Shown: positions 42,248 to 49,962, counted from the stretch's first letter. The stretch: 64,000 bases of DNA from Bradyrhizobium sp. AZCC 1719 (GCF_036924525.1 NZ_JAZHRU010000001.1:2323001-2387000); one strand, 5' to 3'. Made by a program: numbers and translations. The notes: a model not told the origin generated them from the sequence alone.

Positions 42248-43111
42248 GTGTCAGACCGCGGTATTCTGTCGTCGTTGCGTTATCTCTTCGCCGATTTCAT
42301 CGGCGACGATGACGACGAGCCGCCGTTCCTGCCCGAAGGACTGCCGGAGCCGGTGATGGCGGTGGCGAGCGAGGCCATCCATCTGCTCATCGACTATCAG
42401 GGTCCGAGCTACGCCCGGCTCTATGTCGACCGGCTGCGGCGGTTCATCGACAAACGAGGCGTCGACGACGTGATGCTCGGCGAAATAGCGCGGCTGATGG
42501 CGGTGCGCATGAGCTATCAGGACCCGATCCGAATCGCGCAGCTCAAGCTGGCCGAACTGCACGGTCCGCCGGGCGCGTCGGCCGGGTCCGTCGAGGTCAA
42601 AAAATTCCGGCTTGAAGAGCTGATCGGCGCGCTTCCCGCCGTCATCGCCGAATACCTGCTCGATGCGCTGGAGTGGGTGGGATGGGCGCACAGGCGCGTC
42701 TCGATCCGCTTTAGTACGGCAAGTCGCTTTGGCATTCGCCGCCTCAAGATCGAGGCGGGCCTGCGGCGATGGCGACTGCTTTCGGTGCGCTATGCCAGGG
42801 AGCGGGTCTGGGTCGAACGCTGGCTGCACATGATCGACCGCAGCCTGACCAAACAGCCGCAAGCCGCGCCCGCGATCATCCAGACCGCGACCATGGTCGA
42901 GGGCTATGGCGACGTCTATCGGCAGGGCATAGCGGACTGGAACGCGATCATCGACGGGCTTGCCAAGCCGACCTTCGATGGCGTGCTGGCCTTATCAGAT
43001 CTCGCCGGCGCGATAGCCGAAGCGCGCGCCGCCGCCTCGCCCGACCCGCGGCAGACCGCGCTCAAGCGCAAGATCGCCGAGATAAGGGCACGGGTGTCCG
43101 CTAACGTGTAG
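42248..43111 (+). CDS. Orphan DUF6537-like protein (C-terminal region of indolepyruvate oxidoreductase subunit)
   Basis: A 287-residue protein containing, from memory, the region found at the C-terminus of indolepyruvate:ferredoxin oxidoreductase beta-type subunits in this order: FRLEELIGALPAVIAE, LLSVRYARERVWVERWLHMIDR and IIDGLAKPTFDGVLAL. Here it has no catalytic 2-oxoacid oxidoreductase part, so it is a detached domain. It starts at GTG 42248, 17 bases after the CNB protein, with AAGGA upstream. The stop TAG lies in repeat R1b. Possible role: an assembly or regulatory module for an oxidoreductase encoded elsewhere; this is inference. Confidence 0.65.
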   Translation: MSDRGILSSLRYLFADFIGDDDDEPPFLPEGLPEPVMAVASEAIHLLIDYQGPSYARLYVDRLRRFIDKRGVDDVMLGEIARLMAVRMSYQDPIRIAQLKLAELHGPPGASAGSVEVKKFRLEELIGALPAVIAEYLLDALEWVGWAHRRVSIRFSTASRFGIRRLKIEAGLRRWRLLSVRYARERVWVERWLHMIDRSLTKQPQAAPAIIQTATMVEGYGDVYRQGIADWNAIIDGLAKPTFDGVLALSDLAGAIAEARAAASPDPRQTALKRKIAEIRARVSANV

Positions 43112-43206
43112 GGTGGGCAAAGGAGCGTGAGCGACGTGCCCACCATCTATCCATGCGCGAGGTCCTGATGGTGGGCACGTCGCTAGCGCTCCTTTGCCCA
43201 CCCTAC
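43108..43206. repeat. Palindromic repeat R1b, long near-perfect arms
   Basis: The left arm GTAGGGTGGGCAAAGGAGCG...GTGCCCACCAT pairs with ATGGTGGGCAC...CGCTCCTTTGCCCACCCTAC almost throughout, about 40 bases each. The stop codon of the DUF6537 gene is formed by its first bases. Confidence 0.9.
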
Positions 43207-43218
43207 AAGAGCTCGGGT

Positions 43219-44619
43219 TTACGCGCTCTGCGCGGTCTTCACGACCACGACCTTTTCGTCTTGCGGCACGGCATGCCGCTTGAGATGTTCGCGGCGCAGG
43301 CCGATTTCGTCGCGCACGAATTCATAGCCGAGCTTGAAGGTATCCAGCCCGTCGCTACTGATGGTGCCGTCGCGCAAGCCGATCACCACGCCGCGCAGGA
43401 TCGCTTCCAGCTCGTCCTGCAGTTCGTCGAGCGCGTCGAGCGAGTTGACGTATTCGACACGTTCGCCGATATCGAGAATTGCGGTCGCGAGCTGGCTGGC
43501 CTTTTCGGGGGCGATCCGGGTGACCTTGGCGTAGATGGCGGCAAAGATCGAGCCGATGATGCTGAGCGCCAATAGCGCCACATACATCAAATCGCTGTAG
43601 CGCTCGACAAAGGATTTGGTGTCGTCGTTGATGTATTCGGCAGCGCCCGGATGCGCCACGACGAAGGCGTCCTTGTCGGTCTCTGCGGGCTCGATCTTGG
43701 AGGCGAAGCCGTCGGGTAGCGCAAGCTCGGCCTTGTTCTCGTAGATGATCCGCGCAAGGTCGCCCACGGTGGTGGTCGAGAGCTTGGATTGGGCGACCAG
43801 CAGCCATTCGAGCCCGATCGTCTCGACATCTTCCGCAGGGACGGCGGGGGAGGCGGACAGCATTCCGGTCGCCACCGTCTCCTCCGAGATCGCCGGGTAC
43901 TTCCTCGCGATCGCCTTTGCCGATTCGATCGCATTCAGCGTGAAGCTGCCGCGTCTGGCATATTGCGCGTAACTCTTGTCCTTTACGATCTGCGAGGCGT
44001 GCGCGATCTTGACCACGGCGCCGAAGCCCGCGGCGAACAATTGGTCGAAGGTCGCGCCCGGCGGGGCCATCTGGACCCGCGCCGCCGCATCCGGGGTGTC
44101 GGAGAGCTCGAGAATGTTGCGCACCAGCGCAGCCCCGCTCTCGTTGTCGGCTATGACGGCAATCTTCTTTTTCTTCAGCTCCGCGATAGATTTGATTTTC
44201 TTGCCGTTCGGGCTGATCAGCAACAGCAGGTCATGTTCGAGGATTGCCAGCGCGCGGGCGCGGGGCGGAATCCTGGCGTCGCTGCGCAAGATCGCAAGGT
44301 TGGCCTCCTTGCGGTCGAACTGCGACAACGCTTTGGCATTGTCGCCATTGGTCACAATCTTGAGCCGCAGCCGGGAGGAATTATTCTTCAGCACCGTCGC
44401 CAGCCGGGCGGCGAAGCGCGCCTCCGGGCTGTTGGTATCACCGACGGCAAATACCAGCGTCTCGGAATTGCGCAGCAGCGTCCGGCCACCCCACACCACG
44501 GCGACGGTCAGAACCAGCGTCAGGAAGGAAAACAGCAGGATCTGGGTCCGGTTGCTCTTGACGGCCCGCATGCGGCGACGCGGCATTTTCGGATGCGGCG
44601 TTGGGGCTTCAGCTCGCAT
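43219..44619 (-). CDS. TAXI-family solute-binding-like membrane protein
   Basis: A 466-residue protein with an N-terminal membrane anchor (residues 25-47, TQILLFSFLTLVLTVAVVWGG), a periplasmic TAXI-type substrate-binding domain (about 55-330: ETLVFAVGDTNSPEARFAARLA, IAVIADNESGAALVRNIL, GATFDQLFAAGFGAVVKIA), a second membrane segment at about 343-365 and a cytoplasmic helical tail. In TRAP-TAXI systems the binding protein pairs with a fused permease, but no permease gene is visible here, so it may be a sensor. It is convergent with the DUF6537 gene. The start has a weak Shine-Dalgarno; downstream ATGs (44586, 44571) are alternatives. Confidence 0.83.
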   Translation of the reverse strand: MRAEAPTPHPKMPRRRMRAVKSNRTQILLFSFLTLVLTVAVVWGGRTLLRNSETLVFAVGDTNSPEARFAARLATVLKNNSSRLRLKIVTNGDNAKALSQFDRKEANLAILRSDARIPPRARALAILEHDLLLLISPNGKKIKSIAELKKKKIAVIADNESGAALVRNILELSDTPDAAARVQMAPPGATFDQLFAAGFGAVVKIAHASQIVKDKSYAQYARRGSFTLNAIESAKAIARKYPAISEETVATGMLSASPAVPAEDVETIGLEWLLVAQSKLSTTTVGDLARIIYENKAELALPDGFASKIEPAETDKDAFVVAHPGAAEYINDDTKSFVERYSDLMYVALLALSIIGSIFAAIYAKVTRIAPEKASQLATAILDIGERVEYVNSLDALDELQDELEAILRGVVIGLRDGTISSDGLDTFKLGYEFVRDEIGLRREHLKRHAVPQDEKVVVVKTAQSA

Positions 44620-45002
44620 GGCTCGTACCGGGGGTCAGGGACGTGTCGCCGGCCGAGCTGGCGCCGCGGGCCGTCCGAATGAATTCGTAAACATATACAA
44701 AAGGATGATAATTTTGCCCGCCAGCCGATGATAGCCCTCTCCTATGGGATTGCAAACCGCGCCGGCCGGGTAACCTTACCCCCGGGGCCACGCTGCGCGA
44801 GGTTGCCGCAGTATCGCAGTTCCGCCACACCGTGCGATTTTCAGACTACCCACAGGTGCATTCCGCCGCGGGAGATGTCATAAATAATGCAACGTTCGAA
44901 TAGTCCGGGTTTGACAAGAACATTGCGCTGACAGCCTAGGCCCCGGTTTTTCGCCATCTCGTCAGTCCCAGCCAAAGGGCGTCAGCTTTGTTGTTCCCTT
45001 CG
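44620..45002. other. Long intergenic region without a gene
   Basis: 383 bases between divergent genes. TTGACA occurs at 44911-44916 on the plus strand, but no convincing -10 follows. A relatively AT-rich stretch (CGTAAACATATACAAAAGG around 44688) could hold the promoter of the TAXI gene on the minus strand. No RNA gene or open frame of note. Confidence 0.55.
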
Positions 45003-45395
45003 ATGTCGTCCTCGATCCCGGTAGGTGCGCTGATCGGATGGATGCTGCTTCTCACGGTGAAGCACGTCATTGCCGATTTCATGCTGCAAACTTCCTGGAT
45101 GGCGATCGGCAAGGATCAAAAGACCGGCTGGGCGATGCCGCTGCTTGCGCATTGCCTCGTGCACCTCGCGGTATCGCTGGCGTTGATCCTGATCGTCGCG
45201 CCGAGATTCTGGTTCGTCGCATTTATCGACTTCTTCATCCACATCACCGTCGACCGTCTCAAGGGGATCATCGCCTCCCGGTTTGGCGTGACACTCGAGA
45301 ACGAGCATCCGTGGTTCTGGACGCTGATCGGCGTCGATCAGGCGCTGCATCATCTCACCGGTTTCGGTCTGGCGATTTTCATGGCGGCGAACTGA
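45003..45395 (+). CDS. DUF3307 membrane protein
   Basis: A 130-residue membrane protein of the DUF3307 type. The segments LLLTVKHVIADFMLQTSWMA, AHCLVHLAVSLALILIV, FIDFFIHITVDRLKG and LIGVDQALHHLTGF give four hydrophobic helices with conserved histidines and aspartates inside. Function unknown. The ATG at 45003 lacks a clear ribosome-binding site; a TTG at 44988 is the alternative start. Confidence 0.8.
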   Translation: MSSSIPVGALIGWMLLLTVKHVIADFMLQTSWMAIGKDQKTGWAMPLLAHCLVHLAVSLALILIVAPRFWFVAFIDFFIHITVDRLKGIIASRFGVTLENEHPWFWTLIGVDQALHHLTGFGLAIFMAAN

Positions 45396-45578
45396 TCCCG
45401 CGACTGGCGGCATCAGTCCAATCTTCTCCGAATTCGGAAGGCGCACCCGCGCCGGCTCGAATCATGTCCGACTTCCGATTCAGGCATCACTGGCAAGCGC
45501 CCCGGAACATTACTGGTGCGGGTGGTTAACCCTTCATTAGAGAATTGCGCGGCATCTTCCGGATAGGGAGAACCCGCA

Positions 45579-45983
45579 ATGTTTTCAAGCCGCGACGCCT
45601 TCGAGAACGATTTCTGTCCGGTCCGGGACGAGCTGCTGGGCGAGATGTACCGCGCCAATCCGCACGGGCTGTCGCTGCTGGTGGAAAGCGTTTCATCCGA
45701 CGTCCGCGCCATGCTGGCGCTGTTCTGTTACCGGCGCAGCCACCTCCACGCGTTGGCCGTCGCCATCGCGGCGAGCTGCACCGAACGCGAGCTGGTCCAT
45801 TTCGGCGGCCGGGTCGGTTCTACGCTCTATGCGCTGTCGCGCGAACCCGCCGCGCGTTCCGCCTCGTCGTCATCGCACGGCGGCCGCAAGCCGATCACCC
45901 TTTCGACCAAGCCGCTCTCGACCTTCAAGCCGATCGAGGACGAGATCGACGACGAAGATTTTGCCGAAGCCGTGACGGCGTAA
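45579..45983 (+). CDS. Conserved hypothetical protein
   Basis: A 134-residue protein with no signal peptide or transmembrane segment. The N-terminal 90 residues are well structured (DAFENDFCPVRDELLGEMYR, VSSDVRAMLALFCYRRSHLHALAVAIAASC) and the C-terminal part is acidic and disordered (IEDEIDDEDFAEAV). I do not recognise a family. The ATG at 45579 is supported by AGGGAGAA upstream. Confidence 0.7.
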   Translation: MFSSRDAFENDFCPVRDELLGEMYRANPHGLSLLVESVSSDVRAMLALFCYRRSHLHALAVAIAASCTERELVHFGGRVGSTLYALSREPAARSASSSSHGGRKPITLSTKPLSTFKPIEDEIDDEDFAEAVTA

Positions 45984-46000
45984 AGAACGCTCAAACTCTC

Positions 46001-46117
46001 CGTCGTCCCTGCGCACGCAGGGACCCATAACCACCGGACTTGGTTGGTTATTGAGCGACGCCGTTCAGCTCTATCGATAGATCACGCGGTATGGGTCCCT
46101 GCGTTCGCAGGGACGAC
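46001..46117. repeat. Palindromic repeat R5b
   Basis: CGTCGTCCCTGCGCACGCAG...GGGACCCATAACCAC on the left, GTATGGGTCCCTGCGTTCGCA...GGGACGAC on the right. The last codons of the YkgJ-like gene lie inside the right arm. Confidence 0.85.
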
Positions 46118-46429
46118 ATCGAGCACCGGCAATCCGTGCCGCTTTCGCGCCATCGCACACTCCGCATCGCCGGGCATGCAGGTGCGGCACACCTCGGGCC
46201 GCACCGCGTAGACCAGGCACGACGTCGCCTCGCCGACCTTGCCTGACAGCGCCGAACAGCGCTCGCCGTCGCAGCGCATTCCCGACAGCCGTTCGTTGAC
46301 GAATTTTTCCGGGATCAGGTCGAGCTCCGCATCGTCCTCGGTGGTGAAACGCGGCCAGTTCTGTGAGTAGCTGCAGCAGGCGCCGCAGGCCTGGCAGGGG
46401 TTTTGGTTGTCGGCGACGATTCCTTGCAT
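46082..46429 (-). CDS. YkgJ-family cysteine-cluster protein with a repeat-encoded C-terminus
   Basis: A 115-residue member of the YkgJ (CxxCxxCC) family, likely binding a zinc or iron-sulfur centre. The cysteine cluster is CQACGACC at residues 12-19, with further cysteines at CDGERC, TSCLVYAVRPEVCRTC and AEC. The last eleven residues (VVPANAGTHTA) are translated from repeat R5b, so the natural protein probably ended near LPVLD. The family often accompanies oxidoreductases, but the role is unknown. Adjacent to the WYL regulator of locus 2. Confidence 0.83.
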   Translation of the reverse strand: MQGIVADNQNPCQACGACCSYSQNWPRFTTEDDAELDLIPEKFVNERLSGMRCDGERCSALSGKVGEATSCLVYAVRPEVCRTCMPGDAECAMARKRHGLPVLDVVPANAGTHTA

Positions 46430-46475
46430 GTTTCAGCGTTTAGCCCGGAATGACGGCCGCGACCAGCGACCGGCC

Positions 46476-47174
46476 TCAAGTATCCTTCGGCGCTTCCCAG
46501 ACCAGGCTCCGCCGCCATTTCGCCCGCAGGATATCGCGCCGTTCCGGATATCTTTCGTCGTGGTAGACTGCGTCGACGACGCGGTCGGTGCGGAAACTGC
46601 GAAAATCCTTCCGCAGTTCGCACCACGCCGCCAGTATCCGCACCGCCTCGTGATAGCCGACTGCGATCGGCCAGATCGTGCGCTGGCTGTCGCGGCCATG
46701 CTCGTCGCGATAGTTCAGCGTGATCTTCTTGCCGTCGTGGATCTGTGCCCGTGTCCGCACCATGTCGATGCGGTCGGGCTCCCGGTTCCATGCCCGTCGG
46801 GCGCGGCTGGCGGGCTCCAGCACAAATGGGCGCAAGCGCTCCGGCACGGTCTCGGCGACTTTCGCCATCAGGTCCTGCGCTGCGCGTGCCAACGCGGGAT
46901 CGGCGTGGCCGACCACCCATTGTGCGCCGAGCACGCAGGCCTCGATCTCATCTGGCGTGAGCATCAAGGGCGGCAGGTCGAAGCCTTTTTCCAGGATGTA
47001 GCCGACGCCGGCTTCGCCGCGGATCGGCACGCGCTGTTCGATCAGGGTCGTTATATCGCGGTAGATGGTTCGCTTCGACGTCTCCAGCTCCGCCGCGATC
47101 GCGTCTGCGGTCAAAGGCTTGCGGGTGCGCCGGAGCACCTGAATGATTTGAAACAGCCGGTCGGCCCGTCTCAT
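46476..47174 (-). CDS. WYL-domain transcriptional regulator, locus 2
   Basis: A 232-residue regulator with a winged helix (DRLFQIIQVLRRTRKPLTADAIAAELETSKRTIYRDI), and a WYL-type effector region (about residues 130-200: KKITLNYRDEHGRDSQRTIWPIAVGYHEAVRILAAWCELR). It lacks the C-terminal WCX extension of the locus 1 regulator. Upstream lies a palindrome resembling its operator, then the small HCCC protein and the GST gene. The start ATG at 47174 is preceded by AGGAAAAG. Interpreted as the local regulator of the GST locus. Confidence 0.85.
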   Translation of the reverse strand: MRRADRLFQIIQVLRRTRKPLTADAIAAELETSKRTIYRDITTLIEQRVPIRGEAGVGYILEKGFDLPPLMLTPDEIEACVLGAQWVVGHADPALARAAQDLMAKVAETVPERLRPFVLEPASRARRAWNREPDRIDMVRTRAQIHDGKKITLNYRDEHGRDSQRTIWPIAVGYHEAVRILAAWCELRKDFRSFRTDRVVDAVYHDERYPERRDILRAKWRRSLVWEAPKDT

Positions 47175-47207
47175 GGCTCGTCTCTTTTCCTGACAGGCGC
47201 TTGCGCA

Positions 47208-47229
47208 TGCTGACAGCATGTTGGCAGCA
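47208..47229. promoter_or_regulatory. Palindromic operator candidate of WYL locus 2, site 1
   Basis: TGCTGACA (47208-47215) and TGGCAGCA (47222-47229) with a 6-base spacer; the arms are inverted apart from one base. It lies between the WYL start and the small HCCC gene, and is followed by GGGG. Confidence 0.65.
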
Positions 47230-47276
47230 GGGGTTTTGTATATCGGGACAACACCTCAATTAAAGGGAACTTGTCC

Positions 47277-47525
47277 ATGACGATTTTCAGCGAATTCGGC
47301 TTCCGGCGAAGCCGCGGACCTCTCGTGAATGCCCACCGATTTGCATTGGAACAGCTCGTTTCCATCCACTGCGTCACCACCGACCTGCGCTGGGCGATGG
47401 TTGAGCTGGCATGGCGTTCGCTCATCGCCATGTGCGCCCTGGCGCAAGAGCAGCTTGCGTCGTGGGCGCGCAAGCCCCGTGCGCCGCGGCAGGAGGAAGG
47501 CGGCCGCCGGCACTGCTGCTGCTGA
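47277..47525 (+). CDS. Small protein ending in HCCC, between WYL regulator and GST
   Basis: An 82-residue protein of unknown function. It has a hydrophobic central helix (LRWAMVELAWRSLIAMCALAQEQLASW) and ends with GGRRHCCC, a potential thiol or metal site. The ATG at 47277 is preceded by AAAGGGAA, a good ribosome-binding site, and operator-like palindromes lie upstream of it and at its stop. The family is not recognised. It could be a regulated stress peptide or a non-conserved reading frame; I favour the former because of the initiation signals. Confidence 0.5.
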   Translation: MTIFSEFGFRRSRGPLVNAHRFALEQLVSIHCVTTDLRWAMVELAWRSLIAMCALAQEQLASWARKPRAPRQEEGGRRHCCC

Positions 47526-47541
47526 CACCATGGTGGCAGCA
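47520..47541. promoter_or_regulatory. Palindromic operator candidate of WYL locus 2, site 2
   Basis: TGCTGACA (47520-47527) and TGGCAGCA (47534-47541) with a 6-base spacer, the same arms as site 1, again followed by a G run. It overlaps the end of the small HCCC gene and lies about 47 bases upstream of the GST start. Confidence 0.68.
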
Positions 47542-47587
47542 GGGGGGCGCTAGCCTCGGCCCGCGTTTTTGAGATCGGGAGACCAGC

Positions 47588-48319
47588 ATGATTACCCTCT
47601 ACGGCTTCGGTGCCGGCTTCGGCCTGCCGGAGATCAGTCCCTTTGTGACCAAGACCGAGGTCCAGCTCAAGATGGCCGGTCTTGCCTATCGCAAGGAGAA
47701 GGCCAAGCCGCCGGCTTCGCCCAAGGGGCAGTTGCCGTACGTCGTCGACGAGGCCGAGACGATCGCCGATTCCACCTTCATTCGCGCGCATCTGGAGGCC
47801 AAGTATGGTTTCGACTTCGATGCGCCGCTCAGTCTGCAGGCACGGGCGCAGGCCTGGGCGTTCGAGCGGATGATCGAGCATCATATCTATTGGGCACTGG
47901 TCGGCGCGCGCTGGGTCGATGGCGACAATTTCGCCAAGGGCCCTGCGCATTTCTTCGACAGCGCGCCGGCACACTTGCGCGAGAAGATGCGCGAGGACGC
48001 CCAGTTCCGCGTCGCCGAGAACTACCTGCTCAGCGGCCTCGGCCGCCACGCCCCCGACGAGGACATCGATCTTGCCGCGCGCTCGCTGTTTGCGCTGTCG
48101 GTCCAACTCGGCGACAAGCCGTTTCTGATGGGCGAAACACCCTGCGGCATGGACGCCACCGCATTCGGCGCGCTCGCTGGAATCCTGACACCGTTCTTCG
48201 AGTCAGCGCTGCGGCAGCGGACCGAGCAATTCGCCAATCTCACCGCCTATGTCGACCGGATGATGCTGCTGTACTATCCAGAATTCGCCTGGGCGCCGGT
48301 GCAACAGCAAGCCGCCTGA
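47588..48319 (+). CDS. Glutathione S-transferase-like protein, WYL locus 2
   Basis: A 243-residue GST-like protein. The thioredoxin-like N-terminus is MITLYGFGAGFGLPEISPFVTKTEVQLKMAGL, the cis-proline segment is KGQLPYVVDEAETIADSTFIRAHLE, and the helical C-domain includes FLMGETPCGMDATAFGALAGIL. This is more like the metaxin/plasma-type branch than classic GSTs. The ATG is preceded by CGGGAG. Its stop directly abuts the stop of the flavin protein on the other strand (48319/48320). Likely regulated by the WYL protein upstream. Confidence 0.85.
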   Translation: MITLYGFGAGFGLPEISPFVTKTEVQLKMAGLAYRKEKAKPPASPKGQLPYVVDEAETIADSTFIRAHLEAKYGFDFDAPLSLQARAQAWAFERMIEHHIYWALVGARWVDGDNFAKGPAHFFDSAPAHLREKMREDAQFRVAENYLLSGLGRHAPDEDIDLAARSLFALSVQLGDKPFLMGETPCGMDATAFGALAGILTPFFESALRQRTEQFANLTAYVDRMMLLYYPEFAWAPVQQQAA

Positions 48320-48949
48320 TTAACTCGCCGGAGCGGGCTGGCCCCGCAAAGCGGCCACCTCGCTCTCAAGTTCGGCAATGCGGGCGTCGCGCATCGCCAA
48401 TGCCTGCGCGACGTCGGCAGCATCGAACTTCTGCGGGATGTGCTGCGGGCAGTTGGTGTCCCACGCCGCAATCTTGAACAGGATGACCTGCTCGGGCCGC
48501 GCCTTGTAGCCGTGCGGCATCAGCGATTTCGTCAGCGCCGGATCATCCTCCACCACGCGCGCCTCGCCCCAGATCTTCACGCGCCGGCGATGCGCATAGT
48601 CCATCACGAAAATATGAGCCTTCGGATTCTCCGATAGATTGCCTTGGCTGATGTACTGCCGGTTGCCGCTGTAATCGGCGAACGCGATGGTGTTCTTGTC
48701 GAGAATTTTGACAAAGCCCTTCGGCCCGCCGCGGTGCTGGATGTAAGGCTGGCCGTCCGCGGAAGCGGTCGCGAGATAAAAGCTCGTGGTCTCCGCTAGG
48801 AAGCCCGCGAGGTTTTCGTCGATCTCGACGCGCCAGCCGCCGCGCGCCTCGACGCTGGCATAGGCCTCGCGCGAGCCCTTGCGGGTCTGGATCGCCTTCA
48901 CCGCCGGGGTGAAGGCGACGTCGCTGGAATAGGTGTGAACGTCAGACAT
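48320..48949 (-). CDS. Pyridoxamine 5'-phosphate oxidase-like flavin protein
   Basis: A 209-residue split-barrel FMN protein of the PNPOx-like group. The features are FLAETTSFYLATASADGQPYIQHRGGPKGFVKIL (about 50-83), NTIAFADYSGNRQYISQGNLSENPKAHIFVMDYAHRRRVKIWGEARVVED (about 85-135), and a C-terminal coiled coil (RDARIAELESEVAALRG). This resembles general-stress or heme-oxygenase-like FMN proteins rather than true PdxH. It is divergent from the LysR gene at 49067; the gap holds a palindrome. The reaction is unknown. Confidence 0.82.
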   Translation of the reverse strand: MSDVHTYSSDVAFTPAVKAIQTRKGSREAYASVEARGGWRVEIDENLAGFLAETTSFYLATASADGQPYIQHRGGPKGFVKILDKNTIAFADYSGNRQYISQGNLSENPKAHIFVMDYAHRRRVKIWGEARVVEDDPALTKSLMPHGYKARPEQVILFKIAAWDTNCPQHIPQKFDAADVAQALAMRDARIAELESEVAALRGQPAPAS

Positions 48950-49030
48950 CTGAGCCTCCCGTGGAGCGCCTAAACGGTCGTCCTTCGGGCGTTAAGATGG
49001 ATGTTTCCGTAACTTAAACAATCTTAGGAA

Positions 49031-49058
49031 TTGACACTTCACTATTGCTAGATATGCA
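49031..49058 (+). promoter_or_regulatory. Candidate promoter of the LysR gene
   Basis: TTGACA (49031-49036), 16-base spacer, TATGCA (49053-49058). The predicted start of transcription falls within a few bases of the ATG at 49067. Confidence 0.5.
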
Positions 49059-49063
49059 ATAGT
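49041..49063. promoter_or_regulatory. LysR-type operator candidate between flavin protein and LysR genes
   Basis: ACTATTGC (49041-49048) and GCAATAGT (49056-49063) form a perfect 8-bp inverted repeat with a 7-base spacer (T-N11-A arrangement inside). It overlaps the -10 region of the LysR promoter, as expected for autoregulation. Confidence 0.65.
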
Positions 49064-49066
49064 TGG

Positions 49067-49960
49067 ATGGACCGGCTCGATGCCATGCAGGCCTTTGTCG
49101 CGGTGGCCGACCTGCGGGGCTTTGCCCCCGCGGCGCGCAAGCTCGGGCTGTCGCCATCGGGCGTGACGCGGCTGATTGCGGCGCTGGAGGATCGTCTCGG
49201 CGCGCGGCTGCTGCAGCGGACGACGCGGCAGGTGACGCTGACCGACGCCGGCTCACGCTATCTGGAGCGGGCGCGGCGGATCCTGGCCGATGTCGAAGAG
49301 GCCGAGGGCGCCGTCGCGGGCGAGCGCACGCGCCCCGAGGGGCAGCTCGTCATCTCGGCGCCGGTCGGGTTCGGCCGGCTGCATGTCAGCGCAATCGTGA
49401 CCGCCTACCTGAAGCGCTATCCCGACGTCGGCATCGATCTCCGTTTGTCCGACCGCATGATCAACCTCGTCGAGGATGGTGTCGATCTCGCTGTTAGAAT
49501 CGGCCATCTGCCCGACTCGACGCTGGTGGCGCGCCATGTCGGCGAGATGCGGCGGATCGTGGTGGCTTCGCCCGGCTATCTCCGGGCGCGCGGCGAGCCG
49601 CAGCGGCCGCGGGACATCTCCGCGCATGATACGATCCAGTTCGGCGCCATGACGGCGGCGCTCGACTGGCGTTTCGTCGAGGATAACCGCGAAATCCGCG
49701 TCGCCAGCACGCCGCGCTTCGCCACCAACAGCTCGGATGCCGCCATCCAGTATGCCGAGCAGGACGGCGGGCTGACGCGGGTAATGGCCTATCAGGCCGC
49801 CGAATCCCTCAAAGCGCGGCGGCTCAGAATCGTGCTCGCGCCGTTCGAGCAGCCCGCAATGCCGATCCACATCGTCTATCCGACCTCGCGGCTATTGTCG
49901 GCCAAGGTGCGCACCTTCGTCGATCTCGTCACCGAAATGGCCGACTGGCATTTCGGGTAG
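49067..49960 (+). CDS. LysR-family transcriptional regulator
   Basis: A 297-residue LysR regulator: HTH at residues 5-63 (MQAFVAVADLRGFAPAARKLGLSPSGVTRLIAALEDRLG) and an effector domain from about 92. The pattern NLVEDGVDLAVRIGHLPDSTLVARHVGEMRRIVVASPGYL is typical of the large AaeR/DmlR-like group. The ATG at 49067 lies only a few bases after an operator-like palindrome and has no Shine-Dalgarno; the next in-frame ATG at 49085 would shorten the HTH. It is followed after 106 bases by the PaaI gene, which is on the opposite strand. The flavin protein gene (48320-48949) is its probable target. Confidence 0.87.
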   Translation: MDRLDAMQAFVAVADLRGFAPAARKLGLSPSGVTRLIAALEDRLGARLLQRTTRQVTLTDAGSRYLERARRILADVEEAEGAVAGERTRPEGQLVISAPVGFGRLHVSAIVTAYLKRYPDVGIDLRLSDRMINLVEDGVDLAVRIGHLPDSTLVARHVGEMRRIVVASPGYLRARGEPQRPRDISAHDTIQFGAMTAALDWRFVEDNREIRVASTPRFATNSSDAAIQYAEQDGGLTRVMAYQAAESLKARRLRIVLAPFEQPAMPIHIVYPTSRLLSAKVRTFVDLVTEMADWHFG

Positions 49961-49962
49961 GC

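Noticed and set aside
47271..47276. Alternative upstream TTG start for the small HCCC protein
   Set aside because: The ATG at 47277 has better spacing to AAAGGGAA.
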